Part shown: positions 54,154-64,000 of the stretch, piece after piece
Layout of the letters: every line of letters begins with the position of its first letter
Position numbering within the stretch: position 1 is the stretch's first letter
DNA from: Lepidodermella squamata
Taxonomy: Eukaryota > Gastrotricha
Assembly: GCA_047495785.1 (NCBI GenBank)
Contig: JBLDXI010000007.1
Coordinates: forward strand, 2,418,001 to 2,482,000
DNA length: 64,000 bases
Direction: 5' to 3'
Notes under the pieces: generated by a model
What the model was told of the DNA's origin: nothing
Database searches by the model: none
What the model saw: only the letters and a program-made list of their open reading frames with translations
Position numbers and translations under genes: made by a program

Positions 54154-55228
54154 ATGAATTTCACGGCGTTTAAATTGTTATCCCTTCCTTGTGTATTGGT
54201 GAGCAATGAGCATTTTGTAATGAAGCATGTTCATTGTAGTTACTGTTTCGCTTAGCTGGCAGGTTTAGCCTCCTGTGCTGGAGTAGATCGCGGTAACCGA
54301 GCGGATTGGTCGAATAAATTCGTTCTTGAAGACGAATCTGGTCATGCTTGTGTCATCCTCATTGCTGAATACTTCAACGTTACGGCAGTGGATTGCAACG
54401 GAATCTATGGTAGCTGGCTTATCGTCAAAAACAACACCAAGGTTGAGGGAAACTGCGAAGCAGAGTTCAACTTTATGAAGATTATCGATGCCGCCAATAA
54501 GGTTCAGGTAAGTGCTATGGATTTTGTTTGATTAGATCCTGATATTAGTGAATACGATATGTAATGAACGAGTTTTGTTGAGGTCCAGAGATGCTCGCCA
54601 AACTCGAATGCCAAAAGCAAATGATTAGGGATTAGGTAATAATCCAAACTTTCTCTCGGGATCCTCAAACAACTTGATATTTTCATCTCCCTTACATCCA
54701 TTACGGCGTTATATAATCAAACTCAAATGATGTAACTAAGAAATAATCTTCAAGGTCTGGTTCAACTTCACTAAGACTGGCAACGATAACTTCCATATTG
54801 GCTACGCTGTTGTTGCTTTCGGCCCCGTGGATGCTCCCATGTGCATTGATTCGCGTGACATGGTAAGCAGTGACATGAGAGCTCCTGAAGGCTACGTTTA
54901 CAGCTGCAAAGCAGAGAAAAGCATGGTCTTAGGAACAGCCATCGTATACCTGTCAGGCGTCAAGTTGCAAGCTTTTCACCAAGGCAATAGCACTGACTTG
55001 ACTGGTATGGATGAGTACATCTGCGCGGAGGATGACCCCGAGTCAAACATTCTATCGATCGTCGTCAGTTCCCTGGCTGTTCTATTCATCATAATCGGCA
55101 TAGTAATCCTTGTGCTCATTGTGCGTGCGGTCTATTTCAACGGCTTTTATGTGAAAAAGAGCGAGCCAATTTTAGGTGTAAATCACGATGAGCCAGCGAA
55201 ACTAAATAAAAGATTATTCTATGGCTAG
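54154..55228 (+). CDS. LAMP-like lysosomal membrane glycoprotein, copy B
   Basis: Exons 54154-54198, 54256-54507 and 54755-55228 give 256 aa. The signal peptide starts MNFTAFKLLSLPCVLLAGLA. It lacks ten residues near the start of the luminal domain compared with copies A and C (the ...AALPNATPVAEID segment). The rest follows the LAMP plan: YSCKAEKSMVLGTAIVY, VKLQAFHQGN, EYICAEDD, TM helix and the same tail as copy A. From about codon 'GNSTDL' onward its DNA is identical to copy A. Confidence 0.72.
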
Positions 55229-55242
55229 CTATAGAATACCTA

Positions 55243-55834
55243 CAGGGTGTTTCATAAAAATTCGTACGAGATGCATTATATTAGCATGCAGAGATAATAT
55301 AAGAAAAGTGTACTGCCGTTATCACAAGGTTGCATTGTTCTTGTATTAAGCGTCAATGCTCATGGCAGAAGTTCAGCAGAGCTCCGAATTCGCCGCGCTT
55401 GTTGTGAGTTTAAAAGATCGACTTTGAAAACATATAGGCAGAGCTGTGATAGTCCATGTGATAGTCCATGACTCAATCGCCACGGTACATGACTGCGGGG
55501 TTTACCGATTAGCAATTGTTCGGCCAGGCCATTTGAAGAAGTAGGATTAAATTATTCCCGAATATTTCATTTACATTTCTAGAATAAAAGTGAAGGGGAG
55601 ATAACTTATTCGGCCAAACTACTACAATTAAATTTACCCTAAATTTTTCACGTCAACTCATACGAAATTAATAAATATTTAAATGACTATTTTTAGTGAC
55701 ATCTCATCCGTTACAACTCGGCCGGGGGGTCAAGGGATGAGTTGTCACTAAAATTATTTGTTTGATATTTAAATAATTTTTGATAATATTTTTTAAAATT
55801 CAGAAAAAATACGAGGAAATTTTTGGCCACCCTG
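55243..55834. mobile_element. Non-autonomous Tc1/mariner-type element (copy B)
   Basis: 592 bp, ends CAGGGTG...CACCCTG with TA on both sides, orthologous to 23925-24547. Small deletions relative to copy A (near 55455 and 55620). It holds the same internal palindrome. Confidence 0.6.
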
Positions 55835-56279
55835 TATGATATCACCCGGGATTCTCTATAAATCGGATGTACCGAAATTTAACTGGAATGATACCAAATA
55901 GGAATCTAAATTCCAAATAAGCTCAAATATTTTAACGTGAGAGCTAATTTTGTCTTGGCAGAGTAAGATCGATAGGTAATATTTTGTACGATTTTTTTCC
56001 CATGAAGAATTACTGAGGAATGAAAAATGTATAGCTTAAGGGCAAAGGGGATAAGACATTGTTTCAGCTGAAACCATTTATAATTTAAAGGGAGCTTCTG
56101 AGATACAATAATTATGTGCATCAAAACTATACTTGTTGAAATGGACCTCATCTTCGGCGACTAGACACTTCGTATTTACAACAAAAAACCGGTCGAAATT
56201 GACTGGCTTGGTAATTGCAGGCATCTTTTTTTACAGAGTTCGAAAAATCTCTCCCCATAGGTATTTAACCGCCTCGTCT
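55835..56279. other. Right end of unit 2 and junction to unit 3
   Basis: Similarity to unit 1 stops near 56199. No gene. Confidence 0.5.
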
Positions 56280-56288
56280 CATCGTCTT

Positions 56289-57018
56289 GCACATTTTCCG
56301 GCCCGCCGGTGTTTCCTCCGCGCGCGCGCTCCTATTGGTTGGCTCGTTTTACGCGTAAATACGCCTCGCTCGCATTTATTGCGCAACAAATAATTGCAGC
56401 CCTCCCTCGCGCGCGCGCAGGAAAATGTACAAGTCCGAAATTCAGGAGAATAACGGCGCGCTAGGGGTAGATAAGTGGTGGGTGGAATAAAAGGCGAAAT
56501 TTTCATATTTTCGCTTTTTTCATTGGTATTTCAAGTTGATTTTAAATTTGAACAGAATTTTTCCCTGAAGTATTCAACGTCACCCCAAAATAGCCTAAAA
56601 TAGCCTAAAATAGCGCGCCTAATGGCTAAATGGCTATTTCCATTTTATTTTCGAAAAAAATCAATCACATCCTTTCTCTTAAATCAACTTTTTAAATTCT
56701 TATGGCCGGTGTTTTTGGATACGAACAGACAAGTCATCAAATGAAGACGTGTAGGCCTCCACGATGCAGTCAATTTTGTTGTCGTATTAACAATACCAAA
56801 CATCCTTTTCAAGGGTGGGCTATATATTTTTGTTGGAAGGCATGCAGCATGCTTGTCTTCGACTTAGCAAACTGTCTTAGACTTAGCGCACGGGCGCTCA
56901 GGGCGCGTTCGAGTGCGCGCGCGGGGGTAGGCTATAATTATCTTGAAATGTTGCGCAATAGGCCCCAACCAATAGGAGCGCGCGCGCGGAGGAAACACCG
57001 GCGGGCCGGAAAATGTGC
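56289..57018. mobile_element. 730-bp Mutator-like MITE with 54-bp perfect TIRs
   Basis: Inverted ends of 54 identical bases (start GCACATTTTCCGGCCCGCCG) at 56289 and ending at 57018, flanked by the 9-bp direct repeat CATCGTCTT (56280-56288 and 57019-57027). Long TIRs with a 9-bp duplication are typical of Mutator-like elements. No transposase; the 115-codon frame at 56702 has no features. The perfect ends suggest a recent insertion. Confidence 0.8.
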
Positions 57019-57234
57019 CATCGTCTTCAAACTTGCGATTCATATCTAAAACCGTTTTCTTCTAATTTCTTCCACCTTGTCACTGATAAGGAATTCCGAG
57101 AACCGAAAATGTGATAAGCAGCAGCACATTTTTGAAGATGACGCAGAATACAGCCCATGTATCTTTGCAGCAAGAGATCCTTTCGTACGTACCAAATCAC
57201 AGCACTGAGAATTACCTGTCTATATAAGGAAGAA

Positions 57235-58339
57235 ATGTATTTCACGGCGGTTAAATTATTATACTTCCCTTGTGTATTGGTATGCAATGAATGAATTTGT
57301 AATAAAGCATTTTCATTGCAGCTACTGTTTCTCTCAGCTGGCAGGTTTGGCCTGTGCCGGAGTAGATCGCAGCAACCGAGCGGCTGTCCCTAATGCCACA
57401 CCGGTTGCAGAGATAGATTGGTCGAATAAGTTCGTCCTTGAAGACGAATCTGGCGATGCTTGTGTTATCCTCATTGCTGAATACTTCAAAGTTACTGCAG
57501 TGAATTGCAACGGAATCTATGGTAGCTGGCTTATCGTCAAGAGCAACACCAAGGTTGAGGGAAACTGCGAAGCTGAGTTCAACTTTATGAAGATTCTCGA
57601 TGCCACCAATAAGGTTCAGGTCAGTGATTTGGATTTTGTTTGATTAGATTCTGATGAAATTAATGACTTGGGCTGAGTTTTGCTGATTTCCAGAGATGCT
57701 CACAAAACTCAAATGCTTTCATAGCTTTGAAACCTACTGTCGCGCAATACAGTACTGTACTGTAACGCAATACTGTAACGATTTTAAGTTTTTAGATTTA
57801 TGATTCATATGCCCTCAGAATCCTTAAACAGCCTGATATTTCATGTCCATCACATCCATTACGGAATTATATAAGTAATATTTAAGGTCTGGTTCAACTT
57901 CACCAAGACTGGCAACGATTACTTCCATATTGGCAACGCTGCTGTTGCATTCGGTCCCGTGGAAACTCCCGCTTGCGTTGATTCGCTTGACATGGTAAGC
58001 AGTGACATGAGAGCTCCTGAGGTCTACGTTTACCGCTGCAATGCCGAGAAAAGCATGGTCTTCGGGACAGCCACCGTATCCCTATCAGGCGTCAAGTTGC
58101 AAGCTTTCCATCAAGGCAATAACACTGCCTTGACTGGCATTGATGAGTATATCTGCATGGAGGATGCGGTGGTGATAGGCAATCCACCTCTAAAGATTGC
58201 CGTCGGTTCCGTCATCATCATAGGTGGCATTGTAGCCCTTGTGTTCATTGTGCGTGCGATCTATTTTCGAGTGAAAGAAGCCAACCCAAAACATTTAGCT
58301 TTTAAAAACGAAGAGCCGTGTGGCAAAGCCAACTATTGA
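57235..58339 (+). CDS. LAMP-like lysosomal membrane glycoprotein, copy C
   Basis: Exons 57235-57279, 57338-57619 and 57887-58339 give 259 aa. Signal peptide MYFTAVKLLYFPCVLLAGLA. The luminal LAMP-type blocks are as in copy A (FVLEDESGDACVILIAEYFK, WLIVKSNTKVEGNCEAEF, YVYRCNAEKSMVFGTATVSL). The membrane-proximal part differs (EYICMEDAVVIGNPPLKIAV), with a TM helix rich in Gly/Ile/Val and a different tail ending NEEPCGKANY. This C-terminal type is shared with fragment D. Tandem with copy B, about 2 kb apart. Role in lysosome membrane by family. Confidence 0.72.
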
Positions 58340-58895
58340 TTTTCTGCCTGTCGACCTTGGCTAATTGACTCAAGTTGTACATGCATGCATATGCCAAGCA
58401 TATGAAAGCTAATTGGCCTCTATAAACCCTTTGTAAATATTCCAGGAAGAGAGGCTTGAAATAAACTAGACCATTGATGCTGATCATATCCATTTTCTAC
58501 TTGCAACGAGGACCTGGTTGCGAGATTTTTGAAGGTGTAAAAATGCGTTTCTCGATTACTCATCTCGAACAGTCGTTTTGTGGACACTCCCGCCGACGAC
58601 GAAATAAGAGTGCCATTACATCATATTCTGGCATGGCGTTGGACTTTACACCTTAGCCAAACCAGCCGAAGTGGGAAATGTCTCGCATTCCAAGTTGAAA
58701 GTGGAATAAGGAGTAAGTATATCGTTGTTGAGGTCTAACATAGACCTGTCAATTATTTAACGCTTACAATGTGAGAAAAACAAGCCTTGGCGGCCGAGTG
58801 CAGAGAAATTAAATCCTATTTATAAAAACCTGAGCATATAAAAGCGATGGCACTAACTTGGAGTTAAAAGAGATTATTTTCGCTTTTTCGAAAAA
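58340..58895. promoter_or_regulatory. Spacer with TATA-type promoter of small secreted protein 1 (unit 3)
   Basis: TATTTATAAAA and CATATAAAAG near 58818-58844, 52-78 bp before the ATG. The rest is nearly identical to 37358-37914. AATAAA near 58461 may end the LAMP transcript. Confidence 0.5.
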
Positions 58896-59345
58896 ATGGT
58901 TCGGAGCTTGGCAATATCTATCCACCTCTTATCCGCTTTTCTGGTCCTGGCCAGCTCTCAAAGACAAGCAGATGCGGATGCTGAGGGCAAAAACTTCTAC
59001 GATGACGTTGAAGCAATAAGCGGCGATAATACTAACAAGCAAGGTGACATGGTTAATTCTGGCTCGGACGAGACGCAACTGCAAGCCGCCTGCAGTGGTT
59101 TAGATAACAATCAAGAATTCGTTGTCTGCTGTCATTTCAGTGCGGAAAAATTGTTCAAGTGTTGGCTAGAGGACCGCGAGACTAAGGACAAAACCTCAGC
59201 TGAATCAAGCGAATCTATAACGACGACAATGAAGAGGACCACGACCTGGACTCCAAGGAGGATTGCAACCACTACTACAAAATTGCGATCGACATCTAGG
59301 AAAGCTAAAACTACGACAAATGAAAATTACTATAATTATGAGTGA
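58896..59345 (+). CDS. Small secreted Cys/Thr protein, type 1, unit 3
   Basis: 149 aa. Same plan as 37915: signal peptide, acidic segment, LQAACSGLDNNQEFVVCCHF then CWLEDRE, and a Thr/Arg-rich tail with TSRKAKTTT. Compared with unit 2 it has many amino-acid changes in the acidic and Thr-rich parts but keeps all cysteines except for context changes (DC became AC). That suggests relaxed or changing selection outside the Cys block. Confidence 0.7.
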   Translation: MVRSLAISIHLLSAFLVLASSQRQADADAEGKNFYDDVEAISGDNTNKQGDMVNSGSDETQLQAACSGLDNNQEFVVCCHFSAEKLFKCWLEDRETKDKTSAESSESITTTMKRTTTWTPRRIATTTTKLRSTSRKAKTTTNENYYNYE

Positions 59346-60080
59346 TTAGGCTTTTCCTATGTTCGATGATGAATGACGGCTGTGAATTCCAAAGATGAAA
59401 AATAAACGTATTAAAAATCCCAAGAATTCGAGTGGTTCATGAATGCGATTTTAGTCCATTATGTTGAAGATGGCGGCAAAAATTTTGTTTGAAATATATA
59501 TTAGACGGCTGAAAAGGTACCTGGAACTTTCCTAATAATCTTTGCCCGCTTTCACAGCGCAACAGGCTTTTTGGTTTTATCGGCCTAAAGAGCATACTTT
59601 TTGTTAGACTCTGCGCTCTGCGCCATAACCGGCCGAGCAGGAAATCCGACATCAAATGTCAATGAAAACTGAAAACTCACAATGAAAATGAGGCTCCAAA
59701 ATTAGCCGCTAATTTTCCAACCTCCAACTTAATTTAAACACGTTTTCGATCGCTTAAAAACAGTAAAATCATGAAATCACCCAAATTTGCAGATAAATCC
59801 GCAATAATCACCACCAAGCCTAATCTACCATGAATTTCTGAATTGAACTAAATTTAAGCCTGAAAATTATAGTTAAGTCCAATCGTATTCTTAATTTAAT
59901 TGGGGCGAAGGTCTATCGAAATCGGATCTCATTTCAGACATTTATTAAGCTGTTATTATTGCAGCTGAGTGCAAAGAGATAAAATTGCACGTTTTCTTTC
60001 AAAAAACCAATGCATAATGATAGCAATGATAGCAATGGCATGGAGTTATCAAGGGTTACATAATATTTCACTTCTTGAAA
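59346..60080. other. Spacer between small secreted protein genes, unit 3
   Basis: Similar to 38353-39051; AATAAA near 59400. No gene. Confidence 0.45.
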
Positions 60081-60545
60081 ATGGAATTCACCATTCAACG
60101 GCATTCATCATTATCTCCACTCTATGTCTTATCCGCTGGTTTGATTCTCATTGGCGGCGTTCAATCAGCGGACGATAATATATACAATGGGGGAATGCCC
60201 GAAACGAGCAAATTTGATGGAGCTGACTGGTATGACCTTGACAGCAGTGAAATAAGCAATTCTACAAGGCAAGGTGATTCTACGACAAAACTGCAAGTCG
60301 ATTGTAAAAGTTTGAATAACAGTCAGAAATTCAATGTCTGCTGTCATTTCAGAGCCGAAAAAATGGATCACATGGCCCGAAATGCCTCTGACGCTCAATC
60401 AAGTGAATCTATGACGAATGGAGCATCGGCAACGAAGAGGACCACGCCGAGGACTCGAAGGAGGATTGCAACTACAGCGGAGTCTCGATCAACGTCTAGG
60501 AAAGCTAAAACTACGACGCTTGACAGCGATTATTCGTTGGACTGA
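60081..60545 (+). CDS. Small secreted Cys/Thr protein, type 2, unit 3
   Basis: 154 aa, differing from the unit 2 copy at only about seven residues. Signal-like LYVLSAGLILIGGVQSA, Cys block LQVDCKSLNNSQKFNVCCHF, tail with KRTTPRTRRR and TSRKAKTTT. Much better conserved between units than type 1. Function unknown. Confidence 0.68.
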   Translation: MEFTIQRHSSLSPLYVLSAGLILIGGVQSADDNIYNGGMPETSKFDGADWYDLDSSEISNSTRQGDSTTKLQVDCKSLNNSQKFNVCCHFRAEKMDHMARNASDAQSSESMTNGASATKRTTPRTRRRIATTAESRSTSRKAKTTTLDSDYSLD

Positions 60546-61201
60546 TTTTTGGGCTGTTCAATAATCCTTTATAGGAAATTTTGTAGTTATATTACATTCC
60601 GAAAATACATGATAAACATCAAGACATAGTTTGAACTTTTTTTCATAAAAATGCTTTCGGCCAGTTCCAGTTCGCTTCAAAAATTTGCCCGGAAATGTGT
60701 AATTCGGAGAATTTAAAAAAAATAAAGAAAATATTGATCAGCACTTTTTTTCGTGCACAGTGCCTAATATTAGTGTGCACGACTGTTACCAGGCCATCGT
60801 GCACACACACTGGGTCATTCACGCATGCCAGTACTTTAAAATTTCAAAACGCTATAATTCTCCCAATTTTAATTTAAAAAAATTGAAAATTTGCAGCCAC
60901 ATAATATTCGCCAAGCGGAGACTAACAAATTTTACCCGATGAAAATCGAGTGAAAAATCAGCGAGATAAAAATTATATAAAATTCAGCCCATAATTAACA
61001 GCAATAATATAGTCGGCCACGCTAATTACCTGAGTGCGCGCGTATTCCGAAATATAGGTCAAGGCGCCAGAGAAATTTTTTCACCTATTTTTCATTATTT
61101 CATTTCAAATTTGTAGAGATTGACCGAAGGAACAAGGCCATTATAAATAGCCGTAAAATATGCAAATTCCAAATTACGAGAAAAATAGATAACTAGGATG
61201 C

Positions 61202-61282
61202 CTTTCTGACCCATCCTTCTCTTTCTACACTTTTGATCTATAGTCATCAAGGCCGAGAAGCGTCCATTTGATTCTGGTTAAA
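61202..61282 (-). repeat. U2-snRNA-like fragment, left inverted arm
   Basis: Read on the minus strand: GACGCTTCTCGGCCTTGATG, then CTATAGATCAAAAGTGTAG. This resembles the 5' end of U2 snRNA (CGCTTCTCGGCCTTTTGGCTAAGATCAAAGTGTAG). The branch-site-binding GTAGTA is changed and no Sm site or 3' stem-loops follow, so it is not a working U2 gene. Inverted partner at 62300-62372. Confidence 0.6.
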
Positions 61283-61693
61283 TTTATTTAAATATATATG
61301 AAAATTACAATTATTGAAAATAACACCCATTTTTCATTTGATAAGACATCAATAGACCTGCCGCTTATTCGCTGTGGAGGTGTGCTTACGTCTTGCTAAT
61401 TTTTTCCATATTCAGTCGCAAATTGTCTCTTGGAATCTGATTTCCAAATTGCCCTGTCATAAACCGTTGATTTTCTACGATTTTTTGAAAATTTTAACTT
61501 TTTCCGAAAATAGAGGAAAACACCCCTTTTTGTTGATCACGACAGCCGCAGCGGCAGCCCACTAGGATTCCATAGGGCTGCCGCGTAAAATTAATGAGAC
61601 CCCTGCCGCGTCCGCCCGGCCCTGCCAAAAAACGTGACCCAGGTCACATTCCATTACCTGTAATAAAATCTCAAGCCCTGTATAAAGGCATAT

Positions 61694-62416
61694 GCGCGCC
61701 GACCAAAGGGAGGCGCGCTCCCGTAATAATTTCATGACCTGGGTCACATTCCCAACCCGGTAAAAAACCGAAACCCAGAAGATGGCACGTGCGCGCCGAC
61801 CGAAGGGAGGCGCGCTCCGATAATTGACCTGACACAATTAAATGACCCAGGTCACTATTATTGCGCACGCGCTTCTTTGCGGCCAAAGAGACAATAAATG
61901 ACCCTAAAAAACAGGGATGCGCGCCGACCGCAGGGGGGGCGCGTCCAGTAAAAAAAATTATTCCTGATTTTACCTATTATCTCAATTATAATTATCAAGC
62001 AATGGCCCTGAAGACAATAAATAAACCAGATTAAAAAATGAGGTAGCCACGAGAGAAAATAAATGACCCAATTTAAAACGAACACGCGACCGCAGGGAGC
62101 GTGTCCCAGATTGAATTAAAGAGTTAAAATGAAACCGCAAATACGCAAGAACAATGCGCCGAGCGCTCCCAATAATTATTTAAAAATATTACTCGCGCCG
62201 ACGAAGGAGGCGCGTCCACAAAAAATTAAACAAAAATTACACGAAATAAGGTAATAATATTTTGTCTGATTTTCCCGATTTTAGTAGCAACAAACCAGAC
62301 CCAATTGGACGCTTCTCGGCCTTGATGGCTATAGATCAAAAATGTAGAAATGAGAAGGATGGGTCAGTTGGTAGAAATTAAAATAGCGCGCTCGCGCCGA
62401 CGAAGGAGGCGCGTCC
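61694..62416. repeat. Cluster of seven short GC-rich hairpins
   Basis: A 24-28 base module of the form GCGCGCCGACCGAAGGGAGGC... repeats near 61694, 61791, 61919, 62082, 62155, 62193 and 62392. Each can form a stem (GCGCGCC with GGCGCGC) with loop GACCGAAG-like. In the 62082 copy both arms changed together (ACACGC with GCGTGT). Palindromic TGACCCAGGTCA motifs lie between the first copies. It sits between the two U2-like arms in AT-rich DNA. Confidence 0.6.
62300..62372 (+). repeat. U2-snRNA-like fragment, right inverted arm
   Basis: GACGCTTCTCGGCCTTGATG then GCTATAGATCAAAAATGTAG, about 90% identical to the complement of 61202-61282. Same resemblance to the U2 5' end and same lack of downstream U2 structure. 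Confidence 0.6.
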
Positions 62417-62978
62417 AATAAAAATTAAAATTAAAATCTCAAAACAAGAAATATTATTTCTGATTTTACCGATTTTTAAGGTAATAAATACGGTTTCATG
62501 TTTGAGTACAGCGTCCCGCGCGCGCTAATAACCTCAATCAAGGTGCGCGCACTATTCCCTATATTATATATGTTTGAGTACGGGCGCGGTAATTATCGGC
62601 GATTTAATTACTGGTCCTTACTAGGTCGTGCAAGATCCGTCGTGCACAGCTAAATTTTAAACGCGACAAATTGTAAATAAATGATCTGATCCATTACATA
62701 GACCTCCTTAGCCCGATAATGCTGATATAAAATTTAACCGGTTTATTCTGCCCGGTTATTTTTAAAATCGACCGAAATGATTTTTAAAGCCTGACAAAAG
62801 TGAGACTGACATTTTCATCGTGCACGGCCGTCGTGCACACTATATAATAATGCCCAATGTGCACGATAGAAAAGTGTATAACGTATTATTTCAGTTGCAA
62901 AAAAATCTGTTATATGAATGGGATTAGGAGGCGCGCGCCTGTTTCTCTTCGAAATCGTAGTATTTTAAGATTTTTTAA

Positions 62979-64000
62979 ATGCAAATTTTACGAGGCATGA
63001 TTTCTATCGTTCGATTATCGAAAGTCGTACCTTTCGTCATACTCTTATTAATTATCGGCCTGTTCTCTATCCATCCTCTTAATCTAAATATTAAAGGTCA
63101 AAATCAAGTAATTTTGTTCGGAGCTCGCTACCCTATTAGTATCAAAAGCCGGAGCTTACAAAATGAATCGACCAATCTTGGAGCTTTCAAGAACATTACC
63201 AATGTATCCGACTACCTTCTCAGAGATGGTAATGATGGTTTTGGCATGAATTCAAGTTATGAAGACGTGAAAGAGGAGCTCGACTTTCGACGCAGAATGG
63301 CCAGCGATTTAGCTGCCTCAATTTTGGAGCATTCAATAAATTATATAAATTCAAGATTATCCAATATTGAACCCTTAAAGGTAAAGCTGAACTTTTTTAA
63401 TGCTGATAAAAATTGTGACAAAAATTAGTAATTTAATCTTATATTGTTATAGGTTTTGGCTTATAGATGCAACAAAGCTGGGCACGTTTGCGGGGGACTC
63501 GGCGATCGGCTAAAAGGACTTACAAGCGTATTTTACCTTTCTATCGGCCTTCAACGACTACTTCATGTAGACTGGACCTACTTGAACCGGCTCGATGACT
63601 ACTTCAAAAACAGTCTAACCATCTCGTTAAATCAAACCGTTAAAGATGGTGAACAATTTCGGAAAAATCCTTACTACTTCCGGAATGGCGAGGAGCAGTT
63701 GAATTTCCTGAATTGGGGCTCCGGTCAAAGCTTAGCTCGAGAATTATCGCAAGATTCCTACGTCTCGATAGTTACAAACCAGCTTATCGGCACTGAAGCT
63801 GCCCTGAAAAATCCTGACTTTCAAAATAATTTCCTTCAAATTATCAACCCAATAGTTCGAAATTCTACGTCGAAAATCGACGGCTCGGTCTTTGTTTCGG
63901 CCGCGCTGAGGCTTGTAACCAGCCATCCGGAGCCGAGACTGAAAGATTTGTTCGAAAAATGCGTTGTAAATGCTAGTGGAGGTTGGAAATTTTGGTTGAA
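62979..64000 (+). CDS. Putative type II glycosyltransferase, fucosyltransferase-like (C-terminus beyond window)
   Basis: Exon 1 62979-63380 and exon 2 from 63453 to the window edge (72-bp intron, TTATAG acceptor); 316 codons visible. A short cytoplasmic N-terminus and one membrane anchor (VVPFVILLLIIGLFSIHPL) give Golgi type II topology; an N-glycosylated stem follows. Exon 2 opens with AYRCNKAGHVCGGLGDRLKG, a GDP-sugar-binding-like GGLGDRL motif typical of fucosyltransferase-superfamily enzymes. The donor, acceptor and final family cannot be fixed without the rest. The unit 2 copy at 39798 lost this exon. Confidence 0.6.

Larger units (their letters stand above)
40094..56199. repeat. Segmental duplication, right part of unit 2 (matches unit 1)
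   Basis: Collinear with 15044-24911: EGF/TM gene, PC1-like gene, ASB gene, LAMP gene and the mariner-type MITE. It differs by the large insertion 44602-51386, by frameshifts in the ASB gene and by many small indels in non-coding parts. Confidence 0.85.
60741..62884. mobile_element. 2.1 kb TIR insertion with GTGCAC-rich ends
   Basis: Absent from unit 2 (empty site near 39719). The left end begins GCACTTTTTTTCGTGCACAG; the right end, read inverted, has CACTTTTCTATCGTGCACAT, and both sides carry further TGTGCACGAC motifs. No transposase frame. Inside lie a nested inverted pair of U2-like sequences and a hairpin cluster. Target duplication not clear. Superfamily not assigned. Confidence 0.65.
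57950..63265. repeat. Segmental duplication, unit 3 (matches 36958-40094)
   Basis: LAMP 3' exon, two small secreted protein genes and the glycosyltransferase start, collinear with unit 2 and interrupted by the insertion 60741-62884. Confidence 0.8.

Noticed and set aside
61620-61860. TGACCCAGGTCA palindromes as nuclear-receptor response elements
   Set aside because: They resemble everted half-sites, but they occur only as part of the transposon repeat and there is no linked gene to regulate.
61202-62372. Functional U2 snRNA gene
   Set aside because: Only the 5' 35 or so bases resemble U2; the branch-site pairing sequence is altered, no Sm site or 3' stem-loops follow, and the two copies are inverted arms of a repeat.
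61694-62416. CRISPR-like array
   Set aside because: Repeats vary in sequence and spacing, are palindromic and sit in an animal transposon; spacers are not of uniform length.

Overview
This window is metazoan nuclear DNA. The genes are split by very short GT-AG introns (most 42-56 bp) with pyrimidine-rich acceptors, and the products are animal ones: glutathione synthetase, a class C GPCR, Cys-loop receptors, NADPH-cytochrome P450 reductase, polycystin-1-like, LAMP-like and ankyrin/SOCS-box proteins. AT-rich spacers and many TIR transposons fit a compact invertebrate genome (nematode, tardigrade or larvacean-like intron sizes). I cannot fix the phylum from sequence alone.

Left third (1-14.7 kb): two tandem glutathione synthetase genes (minus strand, the first cut by the window edge), an intronless GABA-B-like class C receptor, two small single-pass membrane proteins, a Cys-loop receptor subunit and a P450 reductase.

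The rest is a rearranged array of one gene cassette. The order is EGF/TM protein, polycystin-1-like PLAT-5TM protein, ASB protein on the opposite strand, LAMP-like protein, two small secreted proteins, then a glycosyltransferase. Unit 1 runs 15.04-24.91 kb. Unit 2 runs about 36.96-56.20 kb; it begins in a decayed LAMP copy, carries a truncated glycosyltransferase and has a broken ASB copy. Unit 3 runs from about 57.0 kb past the right edge. Splicing the seven exons of either polycystin-like copy gives exactly 553 codons, which supports the gene models.

Two things stand out. (1) At 26.2-32.8 kb a seven-exon gene (888 aa) encodes a signal peptide, two tandem L-type-lectin-like domains and a Thr-rich linker, followed by a Cys-loop ion channel. 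A third lectin-like copy at 33.8-35.7 kb is dead and broken by a hAT-like MITE and a fold-back element. (2) In unit 2 a 6.8 kb Tc1/mariner-type element (30-bp TIRs, TA target duplication, empty site preserved in unit 1) sits inside an intron of the polycystin-like gene. It carries, besides its transposase, at least five apparent passenger genes, including one resembling the KAR5/Brambleberry/GEX1 nuclear-fusion family.

The right end holds a 2.1 kb TIR insertion containing a nested pair of inverted U2-snRNA-like sequences and a cluster of short GC-rich hairpins with covarying stems. All gene models are hand-spliced from sequence; family names come from motif recognition and no database search was run.
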